Of a stretch of DNA of 64,000 bases, positions 51,134 through 59,039 are shown in pieces. The position numbers and the translations under genes were made by a program. Origin of the DNA: Gammaproteobacteria bacterium (GTDB lineage: Bacteria > Pseudomonadota > Gammaproteobacteria > JASBUN01); the NCBI GenBank assembly GCA_030147845.1, contig JASBUN010000046.1:1-64000 (forward strand), written 5' to 3'. The notes beneath the pieces are model-generated. The model ran no database searches, was not told the DNA's origin, and worked only from the letters and a program-made list of their open reading frames with translations. Numbering within the stretch: the first letter of the stretch is position 1; every line of letters starts with the position of its first letter.

Positions 51134-52225
51134 TCAGACAAACGTAGCTAAATCGACCGGCATTCGCCGCGCACACCACTCGCCCGCGCGGGCCTCGAAT
51201 AGTCCGGCGCACTGCGTCCCACAGAACGTGCAGCAGCCGTGCCGATCCAGGTTCCAGTCCGCCAGCACGTACCAATTTCGCCCAATCAGTTTCTTGCCGC
51301 AGCCGTGACAATACGTGCTACCACCCGCCGAGTCATGCACGTTACCGGTATAGACATAACGTAGGCCGTTGCCGAGCGCAATTTCGCGTGCGCGGGACAA
51401 CGTCGCCGCCGGCGTCGGCGGTCGATTACGCATTTGCCAATCCGGGTGGAACGCCGTGAAGTGCCAAGGCACGTCGACACCCAAATGCTGCACGCCCCAT
51501 CGGGTCATGGCATCGATCTCCGCCGTGGAGTCGTTCATGCCCGGAATGAGCAGCGTGGTAATTTCAAACCAGACATTGGTGTCATGCTTGAGATACACGA
51601 GCGTATCCAGCACCGGCTGTAGCTTGCCGCCGGTTACCTTGCGGTAAAAATCGTCCGTAAACCCTTTCAGGTCGACGTTGACGGCATCCATACAACGGAA
51701 AAATTCCTGTCGCGGCGCAGCGTTGAAATAGCCGGCGGTAACCGCCACCGACTTGATGCCGTGTTCGCGGCACGCCAGCGCGACGTCAATCGCGTATTCC
51801 ATAAAAACGGCCGGATCGTTATAGGTAAAAGCTACACTGCGACAGTCCAACTCACGCGCCGCACGGGCGATGGTCGTGCACTCTGCCCGATCGGTCAATG
51901 TATCGAGCTGGCGTGATTTGCTTATATCCCAGTTCTGACAAAATTTGCAGGCCAGATTGCAGCCGGCGGTACCAAAACTGAGCACCGGCGTCCCGGGCAG
52001 AAAGTGATTGAGGGGCTTTTTCTCAATCGGGTCGACACAGAAGCCGCTGGAACGGCCATAGGTGGTAAGCACCACTTGCTGGTCACGGCAGGCACGCACG
52101 AAACACAAGCCGCGCTGTCCCTCGCGCAGCCTGCAGGCGCGCGGACATACATCGCACTGCACGCGCCCGTCGTCAAGCGAGTGCCAATGGCGCGTCGACA
52201 CGGTATCGGAAGTCATTTCGGACAC
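51134..52225 (-). CDS. amrS: AmmeMemoRadiSam system radical SAM enzyme
   Basis: A radical-SAM protein of about 363 residues. An N-terminal Cys-rich segment (CDVCPRACRLREGQRGLCFVR) precedes the SAM cluster motif CNLACKFCQNWDISKS. A C-terminal CxxC pair (STYCHGCGKKL and CCTFCGTQC) probably binds zinc. The family (COG1180-like, once called pyruvate formate-lyase activating enzyme) accompanies Memo- and AMMECR1-like proteins, and both are encoded divergently next door. The reaction is not established. I choose the GTG at 52225 because GGAGG lies 8 nt upstream; the ATG at 52216 or the track TTG at 52240 are alternatives. Confidence 0.93.
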   Translation of the reverse strand: MSEMTSDTVSTRHWHSLDDGRVQCDVCPRACRLREGQRGLCFVRACRDQQVVLTTYGRSSGFCVDPIEKKPLNHFLPGTPVLSFGTAGCNLACKFCQNWDISKSRQLDTLTDRAECTTIARAARELDCRSVAFTYNDPAVFMEYAIDVALACREHGIKSVAVTAGYFNAAPRQEFFRCMDAVNVDLKGFTDDFYRKVTGGKLQPVLDTLVYLKHDTNVWFEITTLLIPGMNDSTAEIDAMTRWGVQHLGVDVPWHFTAFHPDWQMRNRPPTPAATLSRAREIALGNGLRYVYTGNVHDSAGGSTYCHGCGKKLIGRNWYVLADWNLDRHGCCTFCGTQCAGLFEARAGEWCARRMPVDLATFV

Positions 52226-52360
52226 GCTGGACACCTCCAATACACCATCGCGAACAAGCCGATGGCCTTAGTATAGAACGCCCACACTGCGTTGGTGACG
52301 CCGGCGTCCGCACGGCGCGCTATACTAGCGGCCTAGGCCGACATTTCGGGAGCATGGTTT

Positions 52361-53146
52361 ATGAACGTTTCGCGACCAGCCGCCGTCGCCGGGACATTTT
52401 ATCCGCATGATGCCCTTACTTTAAGTCGCTCGATCCGCGAACTGCTCGCCAACAGCCGAGCGGACGGAACGGCGCCGAAAGCACTGATCGCACCGCACGC
52501 CGGCTATATTTATTCCGGCGCAATCGCCGCCAGCGCCTATGCCCGTGTGTCGCTCAGCGCTGCCGCCATTACGCGCGTCGTCTTGCTGGGACCGTCACAT
52601 CGCATTGGTTTCAGCGGCTTGGCGCAAACCAGCGCGCGGCAATTTCTAACGCCCTTGGGTGCGGTCGAGATCGACCGCGACGCCTATCATCACATTTCCG
52701 CCCTGCCACAAATGCGGATATGCGATCCCGCGCACGAAATCGAACATAGTTTAGAGGTACACATCCCTTTCTTGCAGGAAACGCTGGGCGACTTCCGTTT
52801 GGTGCCGTTAGTGGTCGGCGACGCCACCGCCGTGCAAGTCAGTGAAGTGCTGGAGCGGCTGTGGGGTGGACCTGAAACACTGATCGTGGTGAGCTCCGAT
52901 CTGAGCCACTACCATGACTACGCGACCGCGCAGGCGATGGACCGGCGCACTTCGACGGCCATCGAACGGTTTGAGGTTAAAAAAATATGCGCCCGACACG
53001 CCTGCGGGCACAATCCGATCATCGGCTTACTACAAGCCGCACGTCACCATGAGTTGCGCGCCACGACGCTGGATTTGCGCAACTCCGGCGACACGGCCGG
53101 CAGTCGTGATCGAGTGGTGGGTTATGGCGCCTATTGCTTCAACTGA
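52361..53146 (+). CDS. amrB: AmmeMemoRadiSam system protein B (Memo family)
   Basis: A 261-residue protein of the MEMO1 family, related to non-haem iron dioxygenases. The metal-site histidines and cysteine correspond to APHAGYIYSGAIAASAY, LLGPSHRIGFSG and GAYCFN near the C terminus; DLSHYHDYATAQAMD is another conserved block. GGGAGCATGGTTT precedes the ATG at 52361, with GGAG at 8 nt. It overlaps the next gene by 23 nt and is divergent from the radical-SAM gene. Function in bacteria is unknown. Confidence 0.94.
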   Translation: MNVSRPAAVAGTFYPHDALTLSRSIRELLANSRADGTAPKALIAPHAGYIYSGAIAASAYARVSLSAAAITRVVLLGPSHRIGFSGLAQTSARQFLTPLGAVEIDRDAYHHISALPQMRICDPAHEIEHSLEVHIPFLQETLGDFRLVPLVVGDATAVQVSEVLERLWGGPETLIVVSSDLSHYHDYATAQAMDRRTSTAIERFEVKKICARHACGHNPIIGLLQAARHHELRATTLDLRNSGDTAGSRDRVVGYGAYCFN

Positions 53147-53711
53147 GCCGCCGACGTACCAATACGCGCAACATCGCGCCACGCTCTTGGAACTCGCGCG
53201 CGCGGCTATCCTGAGCGCCTTTGATGACCGCGCGGGGCAAGATGCTGCCGTCGAAAATTACGCAAAACCGCTGCTCGAGGCGCGCGCCTGTTTTGTCACC
53301 TTACGACTGGATGGCCAGTTGCGCGGGTGCATCGGCAGCCTGGAGGCGGATCGATCCTTGCTGGAAGATATTCGGGCCAATGCCCATGCCGCGGCGTTCT
53401 GCGATCCACGCTTTCGTGCGCTGAGCGTCGACGAATTCGAGCGTCTACAAATAGAAATTTCAATCCTCAACGCGCCGATCGCCCTGTCATTTAGCAACCA
53501 GTTCGAACTCAGTGCGCAACTGCGCCCGGGCATCGATGGCGTGATCCTGGCCGCGGACGGACGACGCAGCACCTTTTTGCCCAGCGTATGGGCAGCGTTA
53601 CCCGATGTCGGCGATTTTTTGCGCCAATTGAAAATCAAGGCCGGCCTGCCTGGCGACTATTGGTCGGAACGTGTCCGCGCCTGGCGCTACACCACGCAGT
53701 CGATCAACTGA
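53124..53711 (+). CDS. amrA: AmmeMemoRadiSam system protein A (AMMECR1 domain)
   Basis: A 195-residue AMMECR1-domain protein. The diagnostic motif LRGCIGSLEADRSLLEDI lies near residue 70, followed by AHAAAFCDPRF, QIEISILNAP and LPSVWAALPDVGDFLRQLK. The track start at 52914 runs far into amrB; I use the ATG at 53124 (MAPIASTEPPTYQY), which overlaps amrB by 23 nt and gives the normal length, implying coupled translation. The role of AMMECR1 domains is unknown. Two repeats follow directly downstream. Confidence 0.93.
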   Translation: MAPIASTEPPTYQYAQHRATLLELARAAILSAFDDRAGQDAAVENYAKPLLEARACFVTLRLDGQLRGCIGSLEADRSLLEDIRANAHAAAFCDPRFRALSVDEFERLQIEISILNAPIALSFSNQFELSAQLRPGIDGVILAADGRRSTFLPSVWAALPDVGDFLRQLKIKAGLPGDYWSERVRAWRYTTQSIN

Positions 53712-53732
53712 ACTTGCCAACGGCGGCGCACC

Positions 53733-53803
53733 AGGAGTCTGTCGGACTTAGGCGATCGTAGCGAGCAAGGTGGGAGAGCGGTCCTAAGTCCGACAGACTC
53801 CTA
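53733..53803. repeat. Family-A intergenic repeat, copy A5 (short, perfect ends)
   Basis: The arms AGGAGTCTGTCGGACTTAGG (53734-53753) and CCTAAGTCCGACAGACTCCT (53783-53802) are perfect 20-bp inverted repeats around a 29-bp remnant of the core (CGATCGTAGCGAGCAAGG). This is the best-preserved terminus pair and defines the family. Confidence 0.93.
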
Positions 53804-53947
53804 GCAGGTTGTTGAAAAGTCTCCGGTGGATGCCAGACAAGGCGGAAAACGGCGAGAAAGCGCAGTTTACACGCCGGTAAATGAGTATTTTGAGCCGTTT
53901 TCCAACGCCGCATGGCGCCGCCCGAGGGTTTTTCAACAACCTGCTAG
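53801..53947. repeat. Family-B intergenic repeat, copy B3
   Basis: CTAGCAGGTTGTTGAAAAG at the left and TTTTTCAACAACCTGCTAG at the right are inverted termini, directly abutting A5. The interior is close to the reverse complement of B2. The right terminus contributes the TAG stop of the pentapeptide gene. Confidence 0.92.
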
Positions 53948-54861
53948 GGCGCGCTGCGCAGACAACGCCCCACAGAACCGTCGGCACATACCCGTCCGTC
54001 GACCCAAATCGCTTTGTCCAGGCGTGCACCACGAAACAAGGTGCCATCAATATTGGCGCCGCGCAGGTCAACGAACGACAAATCGGCATTATCGAAGCGG
54101 GCGTGGGATAAATCGGCGTTACGTAGCCCGGCGCCCACCAGCCGTGCGCCCAACAAACTGGCAAAACGCAGATCGCTGCTGCTCAAATTGGTATAGGCGA
54201 GATTGGCCATATCCAGTACCGCGCCGTGCAGATCGGCGCCGCGCAGATCGGCATTATCGACTTGTGCGCGGCGAATATCGGCGCCGGCCGCGCGCAAACC
54301 TTCACGATTACAGTTACTCCAATTTACTGCCACCGCCGGTGGTGCCGCACAGTCGGGACGAGCCGCCGATCGACTCGGCAAAGCGTGATAAACAAACAAT
54401 CCGATGCCGACCAGCAGCGTCAATATGACCGCGAGCACAATACTGCCGCCGACCCAACTCTGGCGCGACTGGCTCAGCTCCTGCTGGCGCCGGCGTACCT
54501 CACGGTGGGAAATCAATATCGGCTCTTCCTGCACGCGGCGCTCAGGCGCATGCCGCCTCACCCCGACCATAGCGGCGCGGCTGCGGCGCTCGCGCAAACG
54601 CTCGTCCTCGCGCATGCGCGCCATGAGGTAACGTTGCCGACCTTCTTCGGTATCCAGGTGCAGCATTTCCTCCGGCATCAGTTCCGCGATGTCGCCGATG
54701 CTGAACCACTGCTCCCGATCAGCGCTGACTTCGTCCGCTGCTTGCAGGCGACCCAGCAATACGAAGCGCCGAATCAGGCCGGCCGGGAACGGGCCCTTAA
54801 CGCCGCCTTGATGGCGCGTAAACCACAAATGGTGAGCCTGTTTGCCGGCATCTTCACTCAT
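53944..54861 (-). CDS. GYF-like/pentapeptide-repeat membrane protein
   Basis: A 305-residue protein of unusual build. The N-terminal domain (LWFTRHQGGVKGPFPAGLIRR with later ADREQWFSIGDIAELM) resembles the GYF_2 domain. A charged helical region (MREDERLRERRSRAA) follows, then one membrane segment (VGGSIVLAVILTLLVGIGLFVY) and about ten A(D/N)LxxA pentapeptide repeats (QVDNADLRGADLHGAVLDMANLAY, ADLSHARFDNADLSFVDLRG). The repeat end would face the periplasm. Function unknown. The stop TAG is part of repeat B3, so the C terminus (CLRSAP) may have been set by repeat insertion. Confidence 0.85.
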   Translation of the reverse strand: MSEDAGKQAHHLWFTRHQGGVKGPFPAGLIRRFVLLGRLQAADEVSADREQWFSIGDIAELMPEEMLHLDTEEGRQRYLMARMREDERLRERRSRAAMVGVRRHAPERRVQEEPILISHREVRRRQQELSQSRQSWVGGSIVLAVILTLLVGIGLFVYHALPSRSAARPDCAAPPAVAVNWSNCNREGLRAAGADIRRAQVDNADLRGADLHGAVLDMANLAYTNLSSSDLRFASLLGARLVGAGLRNADLSHARFDNADLSFVDLRGANIDGTLFRGARLDKAIWVDGRVCADGSVGRCLRSAP

Positions 54862-55032
54862 AACCAGCGCTTATGCATGAAATGTGCCGAATTTGCGCAA
54901 GCCATTGTGTTATCGTGATAAACAGTTTGAAATCGCACATGATCTGGGTAATGCTGAAAGACACCATATCACCGTAATCTTGTGCCAGCGGCACGCATTC
55001 GCACAAAGTGACAGAATTTCGACAGCCACAAG

Positions 55033-55127
55033 CGTGTCGGACTCAGGCGACCGCAACCAGGGCAAGCGAGCATGACGCGAACGGCTTTCGCGCAATAGAT
55101 CAGTCTTAAGTCCAACAGACTTCTAGG
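55033..55127. repeat. Family-A intergenic repeat, copy A6
   Basis: The left end is GTGTCGGACTCAGGCGACCG, the core is CAGGGCAAGCGAG and CGGCTTTCGCGCAATAGATC, and the right end is CTTAAGTCCAACAGACTTCT. It is in the same orientation as A3 and A5. It ends about 22 bp before the fliK-like ATG, so it may carry or displace promoter elements. Confidence 0.78.
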
Positions 55128-55148
55128 GTGACATTCGGGACACAGCGC

Positions 55149-56540
55149 ATGGAAATTCGACCCAGCATCGGCGCCGCCACGGTGACGGTCACGTCATCGC
55201 CGGCCGAAGTGCGCAACTGGCAGGTCGGCCAACTGCTCAATGCCGTCGCCGTGAGCGGTTCCGAGCGCGGTCAAGTCACGCTGCGCGCCGGCGCCGCAAC
55301 ACTCAGCGCGCAAATGCCGCTTACCGTCAAAGCCGGTCAAGTATTCACACTGCAGGTGATCAGTCTCGGTAACCAGCCGGTGTTACAGTTGCTCACCGAA
55401 ACACCGCAGACCGATCTCTACCTAGCTATTTTGCGCAATGCCTTACCTCGCCAAGGCACGCTGCCACCGTTGTTGGCGACACTGGCGGCCGCTGCGAGCA
55501 GCTCGGGGCGCAACGTTGCGCTCCCGAATCCGGTCCTGCAGCTCGTGCGCGCGCTGTTTAACGGCTTCAGCAACCATAGCGACGCGGCCAGCGCGAAGGG
55601 ACTGAAACAGGCCGTGGACGACTCCGGTCTGTTTCTGGAAGCGCGTTTGAGCCGCCAAGCCGGCAGCAACACCTCGACGTCGCTACAAACGGACTTCAAA
55701 GCCGGCCTGCTGCGACTGCAGAACCTACTGCGCGAAACGAACACCGCCCCGAATCCGCCGTCGCGTGGCGCGACAGCACCGGCGCCGAGCAACGCCAATG
55801 CCGCGACTACCGCCAATCCGGCCGCGGCCGCTACGGCGCGCGCTGCCGCCGCGCTGCTGAGCGCCACAGCCGAACTGCAAGCCGCACGGGCCATCGCCGC
55901 CAGCGGCCGCAGCACACCACCGCCACCAACCGCGCCCGCATCCGCGCCGACTACCTCGAGCGCATCAAGCGAGGTGCGCCAAGCGCCGCCCATGATGCCG
56001 CCGTTGCACGAAACCATACCGCAACCGCAAGCGCGCGTCGCCGCGCTGCTGCAGCTACTTGATTCCCCGGCGCGGCTAATGGCAAACCTGTTGTCGCAAG
56101 TCGACGCCGCCTTGGCGCGTCTGAATTTAAATCAACTCGCCTCGCAAAAATCCGATGGTGCGCCACGTCAAGTGTGGCTGTTAGAGGTGCCGATCCGTCG
56201 TGATCCGGGCGTCGATGTATTTCATTTCCGGATCGAGCGTGAGCAGACCGGCGCTAAACGTCAAACCGAACCCGAGCGCCGTTGGAACATTGATCTGGCG
56301 TTCGATCTCGATGGGCTAGGACCTGTGCGCGCGCGAGTAGGTGTAGTCGGCGAGCAGGTAGCGACCACGTTTTGGGCTGAACATGGCCACACCACTGAGC
56401 TATTCCGGCAGCATCTCGGTCAACTACAAGATCGTCTGCGTGCCGCCGGTTTGACCGTTACCACGCTGTCGTGCAAAGACGGCTCACCGCCAACGGCAGC
56501 GGCGCCGCGCGCTCACGGCGTCGTCGACGAAAGGGCATAA
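55149..56540 (+). CDS. fliK: FliK-family flagellar hook-length control protein
   Basis: A 463-residue protein with a long Ala/Pro/Ser/Thr-rich, low-complexity middle (about 150-320), as in molecular-ruler proteins. The conserved C-terminal hook-length domain is RRWNIDLAFDLDGLGPVRARV followed by VATTFWAEHGHTTELFRQHL. The N-terminal segment (VRNWQVGQLLNAVAVSGSERGQ) suits a type III substrate. The track start GTG (55128) is replaced by the ATG at 55149; the Shine-Dalgarno is weak. It is next to an FlhB-like C domain and convergent with the che operon, supporting a flagellar role. It could be a FliK paralogue, not the main ruler. Confidence 0.78.
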   Translation: MEIRPSIGAATVTVTSSPAEVRNWQVGQLLNAVAVSGSERGQVTLRAGAATLSAQMPLTVKAGQVFTLQVISLGNQPVLQLLTETPQTDLYLAILRNALPRQGTLPPLLATLAAAASSSGRNVALPNPVLQLVRALFNGFSNHSDAASAKGLKQAVDDSGLFLEARLSRQAGSNTSTSLQTDFKAGLLRLQNLLRETNTAPNPPSRGATAPAPSNANAATTANPAAAATARAAAALLSATAELQAARAIAASGRSTPPPPTAPASAPTTSSASSEVRQAPPMMPPLHETIPQPQARVAALLQLLDSPARLMANLLSQVDAALARLNLNQLASQKSDGAPRQVWLLEVPIRRDPGVDVFHFRIEREQTGAKRQTEPERRWNIDLAFDLDGLGPVRARVGVVGEQVATTFWAEHGHTTELFRQHLGQLQDRLRAAGLTVTTLSCKDGSPPTAAAPRAHGVVDERA

Positions 56541-56545
56541 CCGCC

Positions 56546-56893
56546 ATGGCCAAGCACAACAAGCCGCCACCGACCGTGGCCGTCGCCTTACGCTACGACG
56601 GCAAGAACGCGCCGAAGGTCACCGCAAAAGGTGAAGACGCACTGGCCGAACAAATCTGTCGGCTCGCACGTGAGCACGACGTGCCCTTGTACGAGGACGC
56701 GCGCATGGCACGTGTGCTATCGCATATCGAGCTTGGCGACGAGATTCCCGAGAACTTGTACCGCGCCGTGGCGGAAGTCATCGCTTTCGCCTATCTGCTG
56801 TCGGGAAAAGTCTGCGGAGTGGGCGCCGAGGCAACCGCATCCGATAGCTCGGCATCAGCCTTGCGCCAACTACCGGCACCGGACTCAGACTAG
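56546..56893 (+). CDS. FlhB C-terminal-domain protein (FlhX/EscU-YscU-like)
   Basis: A 115-residue homologue of the cytoplasmic C domain of FlhB alone: VAVALRYDGKNAPKVTAKGEDALAEQI, REHDVPLYEDARMARVLSHI and LGDEIPENLYRAVAEVIAFAYLL. The NPTH autocleavage site and the membrane domain are absent. AAGGGCATAACCGCC precedes the ATG at 56546, 5 bp after the fliK stop; the track start is too early. In other proteobacteria such orphans sit next to fliK and can substitute for the FlhB C domain. A substrate-specificity role is likely but not shown. Confidence 0.85.
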   Translation: MAKHNKPPPTVAVALRYDGKNAPKVTAKGEDALAEQICRLAREHDVPLYEDARMARVLSHIELGDEIPENLYRAVAEVIAFAYLLSGKVCGVGAEATASDSSASALRQLPAPDSD

Positions 56894-57063
56894 CGCCGAC
56901 ATCAAATAGGCGTATTGGCTTCGCGGCTAAGACACCATCGCATTAACCAATGCTCGGATGTATTCGAACCAACGACTGCAGGCAACGAAAAAGCAGTGGA
57001 GTACGGTTTGCGGATGTTAAACGAGTGTCGGGTTTCGACTGCCGGCACGGCTTGCTTGGACTA

Positions 57064-57456
57064 TCAACTCGCTTCGTCGAGTCGGTGCATCATGACGATC
57101 AAGTCGGCTTCGCTGCTGCTCAAGCCGCATACCGAAATCAGCTCATCGACACCCGCACCGTTACGTGCCATGCGGATCGCTTGGGCGTACAGACGTTCGC
57201 CGTTGTCACGCGACTCGAGGCGTTCCTGGCGTTCTTTCAGCCTCCGCGTGCGTTGTTCGACGCGCCCAACGCGCTCATCGGCGCCGACTGCACCAGCACA
57301 CAGCGCGCGCAACTCTTCTTTTAACTCGGTGACTTCGGCGTGCTGATCGATGAGACGGCGGCGCCACCGGAGCATCAGCAACGCCGCCACCATGGAAACG
57401 ATGACGCCCAAGCCTGATGCGCCCGCCATGATAAGCAACACAGTAGCATTATCCAT
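57064..57456 (-). CDS. DUF2802 domain membrane protein
   Basis: A 130-residue protein with one N-terminal membrane segment (ATVLLIMAGASGLGVIVSMVAALL), a coiled-coil stretch (HAEVTELKEELRALCAGAV to RTRRLKERQERLESRD) and a C-terminal DUF2802 helix pair (AQAIRMARNGAGVDELISVCGLSSSEADLIVMMHRL). The end is HTH-like in spacing but too short to call DNA-binding. GAGGTCAAACGAC precedes the ATG; the track TTG adds five residues. It ends the che operon, the place occupied by a DUF2802 gene in Pseudomonas. Confidence 0.88.
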   Translation of the reverse strand: MDNATVLLIMAGASGLGVIVSMVAALLMLRWRRRLIDQHAEVTELKEELRALCAGAVGADERVGRVEQRTRRLKERQERLESRDNGERLYAQAIRMARNGAGVDELISVCGLSSSEADLIVMMHRLDEAS

Positions 57457-57467
57457 GTCGTTTGACC

Positions 57468-57647
57468 TCAAACGTATTCATCGATATGGCCATCTCCGGG
57501 CTGGCGCTTGCGCGGCTTTTTGTCGGCAGCATCGTCATCAGGCTCCGACTCACCGTCACGGCGTCGACGGTGGGGTTGACCGCCACGCTCATCCGGTCGT
57601 GTCGGCCACAACGGTTTGGTTGGAGTGATGTCGGGAATATCCGCCAT
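57468..57647 (-). CDS. Small 59-residue ORF between cheW and the DUF2802 gene (below the ORF-track cut-off)
   Basis: Not in the ORF track. From the ATG at 57647 the minus strand encodes MADIPDITPTKPLWPTRPDE, then an RRRR-rich, D-rich and K-rich tail ending GDGHIDEYV. AGGGATCGGACGC lies directly upstream. It fits between the cheW stop (57663) and the DUF2802 gene, and its TGA overlaps the DUF2802 leader. The strongly charged sequence has no predicted fold; I know no function. The snug fit in the operon argues that it is real. Confidence 0.7.
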   Translation of the reverse strand: MADIPDITPTKPLWPTRPDERGGQPHRRRRDGESEPDDDAADKKPRKRQPGDGHIDEYV

Positions 57648-57662
57648 GCGTCCGATCCCTAC

Positions 57663-58139
57663 TCATATATCAGACAGCTCCATCCATTCATCCTCGGACA
57701 GAAGCTTGTTGATATCCACTAGGATGAGCAACTCGCCGTCGTTGTTGGCCACCCCTTCAATGTATTTCGAACTCTCGTCGTTGCCAACACTGGGCGATGA
57801 TTCGATCGCCGAACGGCGCAGTTCCACCACTTCAGCGACACTGTCGACGAGAATGCCGACCACCGTACGTTCCGATTCAATGACGACCACACGAGTCGAA
57901 TCGTCATCCTCGTGTTGCGGTAAACCGAATCGCTGGCGGGTATCGAGCACGGTAACCACGTTGCCGCGCAAATTGATAATGCCGAGAACGTAGTCGGGCG
58001 CTCCGGGAACCGGCGCGATCTCCGTTACGCGCAGCACCTCCTGCACCCGCATGACGTTGATTCCATAGGTCTCATTGTCGAGCCGAAAGGTCACCCATTG
58101 TAAAATCGGGTCGTTTACTGTGTTTGCCGCTTGGGCCAT
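57663..58139 (-). CDS. cheW: Chemotaxis coupling protein CheW
   Basis: A 158-residue adaptor joining CheA to receptors. The CheW fold shows ILQWVTFRLDNETYGINVMRVQEVLRV, PVPGAPDYVLGIINLRGNVVTVLDTR and TVVGILVDSVAEVVELR, then LLILVDINKLLSEDEW. The track start is long; ATG 58139 has GAGGAAACTTTCG upstream and gives the family length. It lies 204 bp after the second CheW-domain gene. Confidence 0.96.
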   Translation of the reverse strand: MAQAANTVNDPILQWVTFRLDNETYGINVMRVQEVLRVTEIAPVPGAPDYVLGIINLRGNVVTVLDTRQRFGLPQHEDDDSTRVVVIESERTVVGILVDSVAEVVELRRSAIESSPSVGNDESSKYIEGVANNDGELLILVDINKLLSEDEWMELSDI

Positions 58140-58343
58140 CGAAAGTTTCCTCATCATCGCCCGGCTTGAGGTAGTGCGCCCCAAACTGGCTAGTCAATTT
58201 TCAGGCGGACCATATAGCTGGATAAATATTAAGCATTTTTCATGCCATAGTGATCCAGTCCTGTTCGCAAAGACGTTCAAACTGTTTGAATTATCGGCCC
58301 AGCCGCGTATTCCTTTATCCTGTACGCGGCTTTCCGGGCGACG

Positions 58344-59039
58344 CTAGCGATCACCTCGGATCAGCAGCTCGGTCAACGAGGTTACCTCCAGCACGGCACA
58401 GAGATGCTGCAGCACGGTGCCCGCCAACCATGGGCGTTTCCCCTTGGCGGTGCGCCAACGCACGTCGGCGGCGGTTAGCGTCAATACCTCGCCGATGCTG
58501 TCACAGGCCAAACCCCACTGACCGTGGCTGATCAAAAGGATATGGCCGGGGCGCCGCGCCGCGATACTCGCATCACCGGACCGAGCACGCTCCGGCATCA
58601 CCACTAACGCCGTGTCGACTACCTTAACGGATGTGCCCTGGTGCTGTAGCAGACCGAGAAAGTGAGCCGAGTGATTCGGCATGGCGTTGACCTCGCGCCA
58701 GGGAATCACGCCGCTGAGTTCCATTAAGGGCACCGCCAACGATAATCCCCCAACTTTGAACAACAGGCATTGAAACGGCTGCGCGGCCCATGACGGCACC
58801 GTCGCATCGTGCGCGGGCGCAACTTCGGTGGCAACCGCGGCGGCTGCAGCCGTCGACGGCTCCACGCTAGCGCGACCGGGCGGCGCTGCTAAGGCCGAAT
58901 CGGCCGCCGGCGCCACCTCGTCGACTGCCGGCGTAACGTCGTCATGAGTTTCCGGTACCGCTTGTAGTAACGCGTCCAGATAGCTGCGCAGCGCCAACGG
59001 CTGATCCACAAGGGTGTCCGTACCGATCTTGTCGCTCAT
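58344..59039 (-). CDS. CheW-domain protein with Ala/Pro-rich N-terminal extension
   Basis: A 231-residue protein. The first 95 residues are a low-complexity Ala/Pro/Val/Asp linker beginning MSDKIGTDTLVDQPLALRSY; a CheW-like fold follows (PFQCLLFKVGGLSLAVPLMEL, HFLGLLQHQGTSVKVVDTA, HILLISHGQWGLACDSIGEVL). Its start overlaps the parA stop (ATGA). In Pseudomonas and Vibrio the corresponding protein (ParP-like in Vibrio) works with ParC to place chemotaxis arrays at the pole; that role is inferred here from position. Confidence 0.88.
   Translation of the reverse strand: MSDKIGTDTLVDQPLALRSYLDALLQAVPETHDDVTPAVDEVAPAADSALAAPPGRASVEPSTAAAAAVATEVAPAHDATVPSWAAQPFQCLLFKVGGLSLAVPLMELSGVIPWREVNAMPNHSAHFLGLLQHQGTSVKVVDTALVVMPERARSGDASIAARRPGHILLISHGQWGLACDSIGEVLTLTAADVRWRTAKGKRPWLAGTVLQHLCAVLEVTSLTELLIRGDR

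Noticed and set aside
52261-52330. Divergent promoters with TATACT -10 boxes between amrS and amrB
   Set aside because: TATACT occurs once on each strand at suitable distances, but no -35 hexamer with 16-18 bp spacing is visible, so I did not list them as features.
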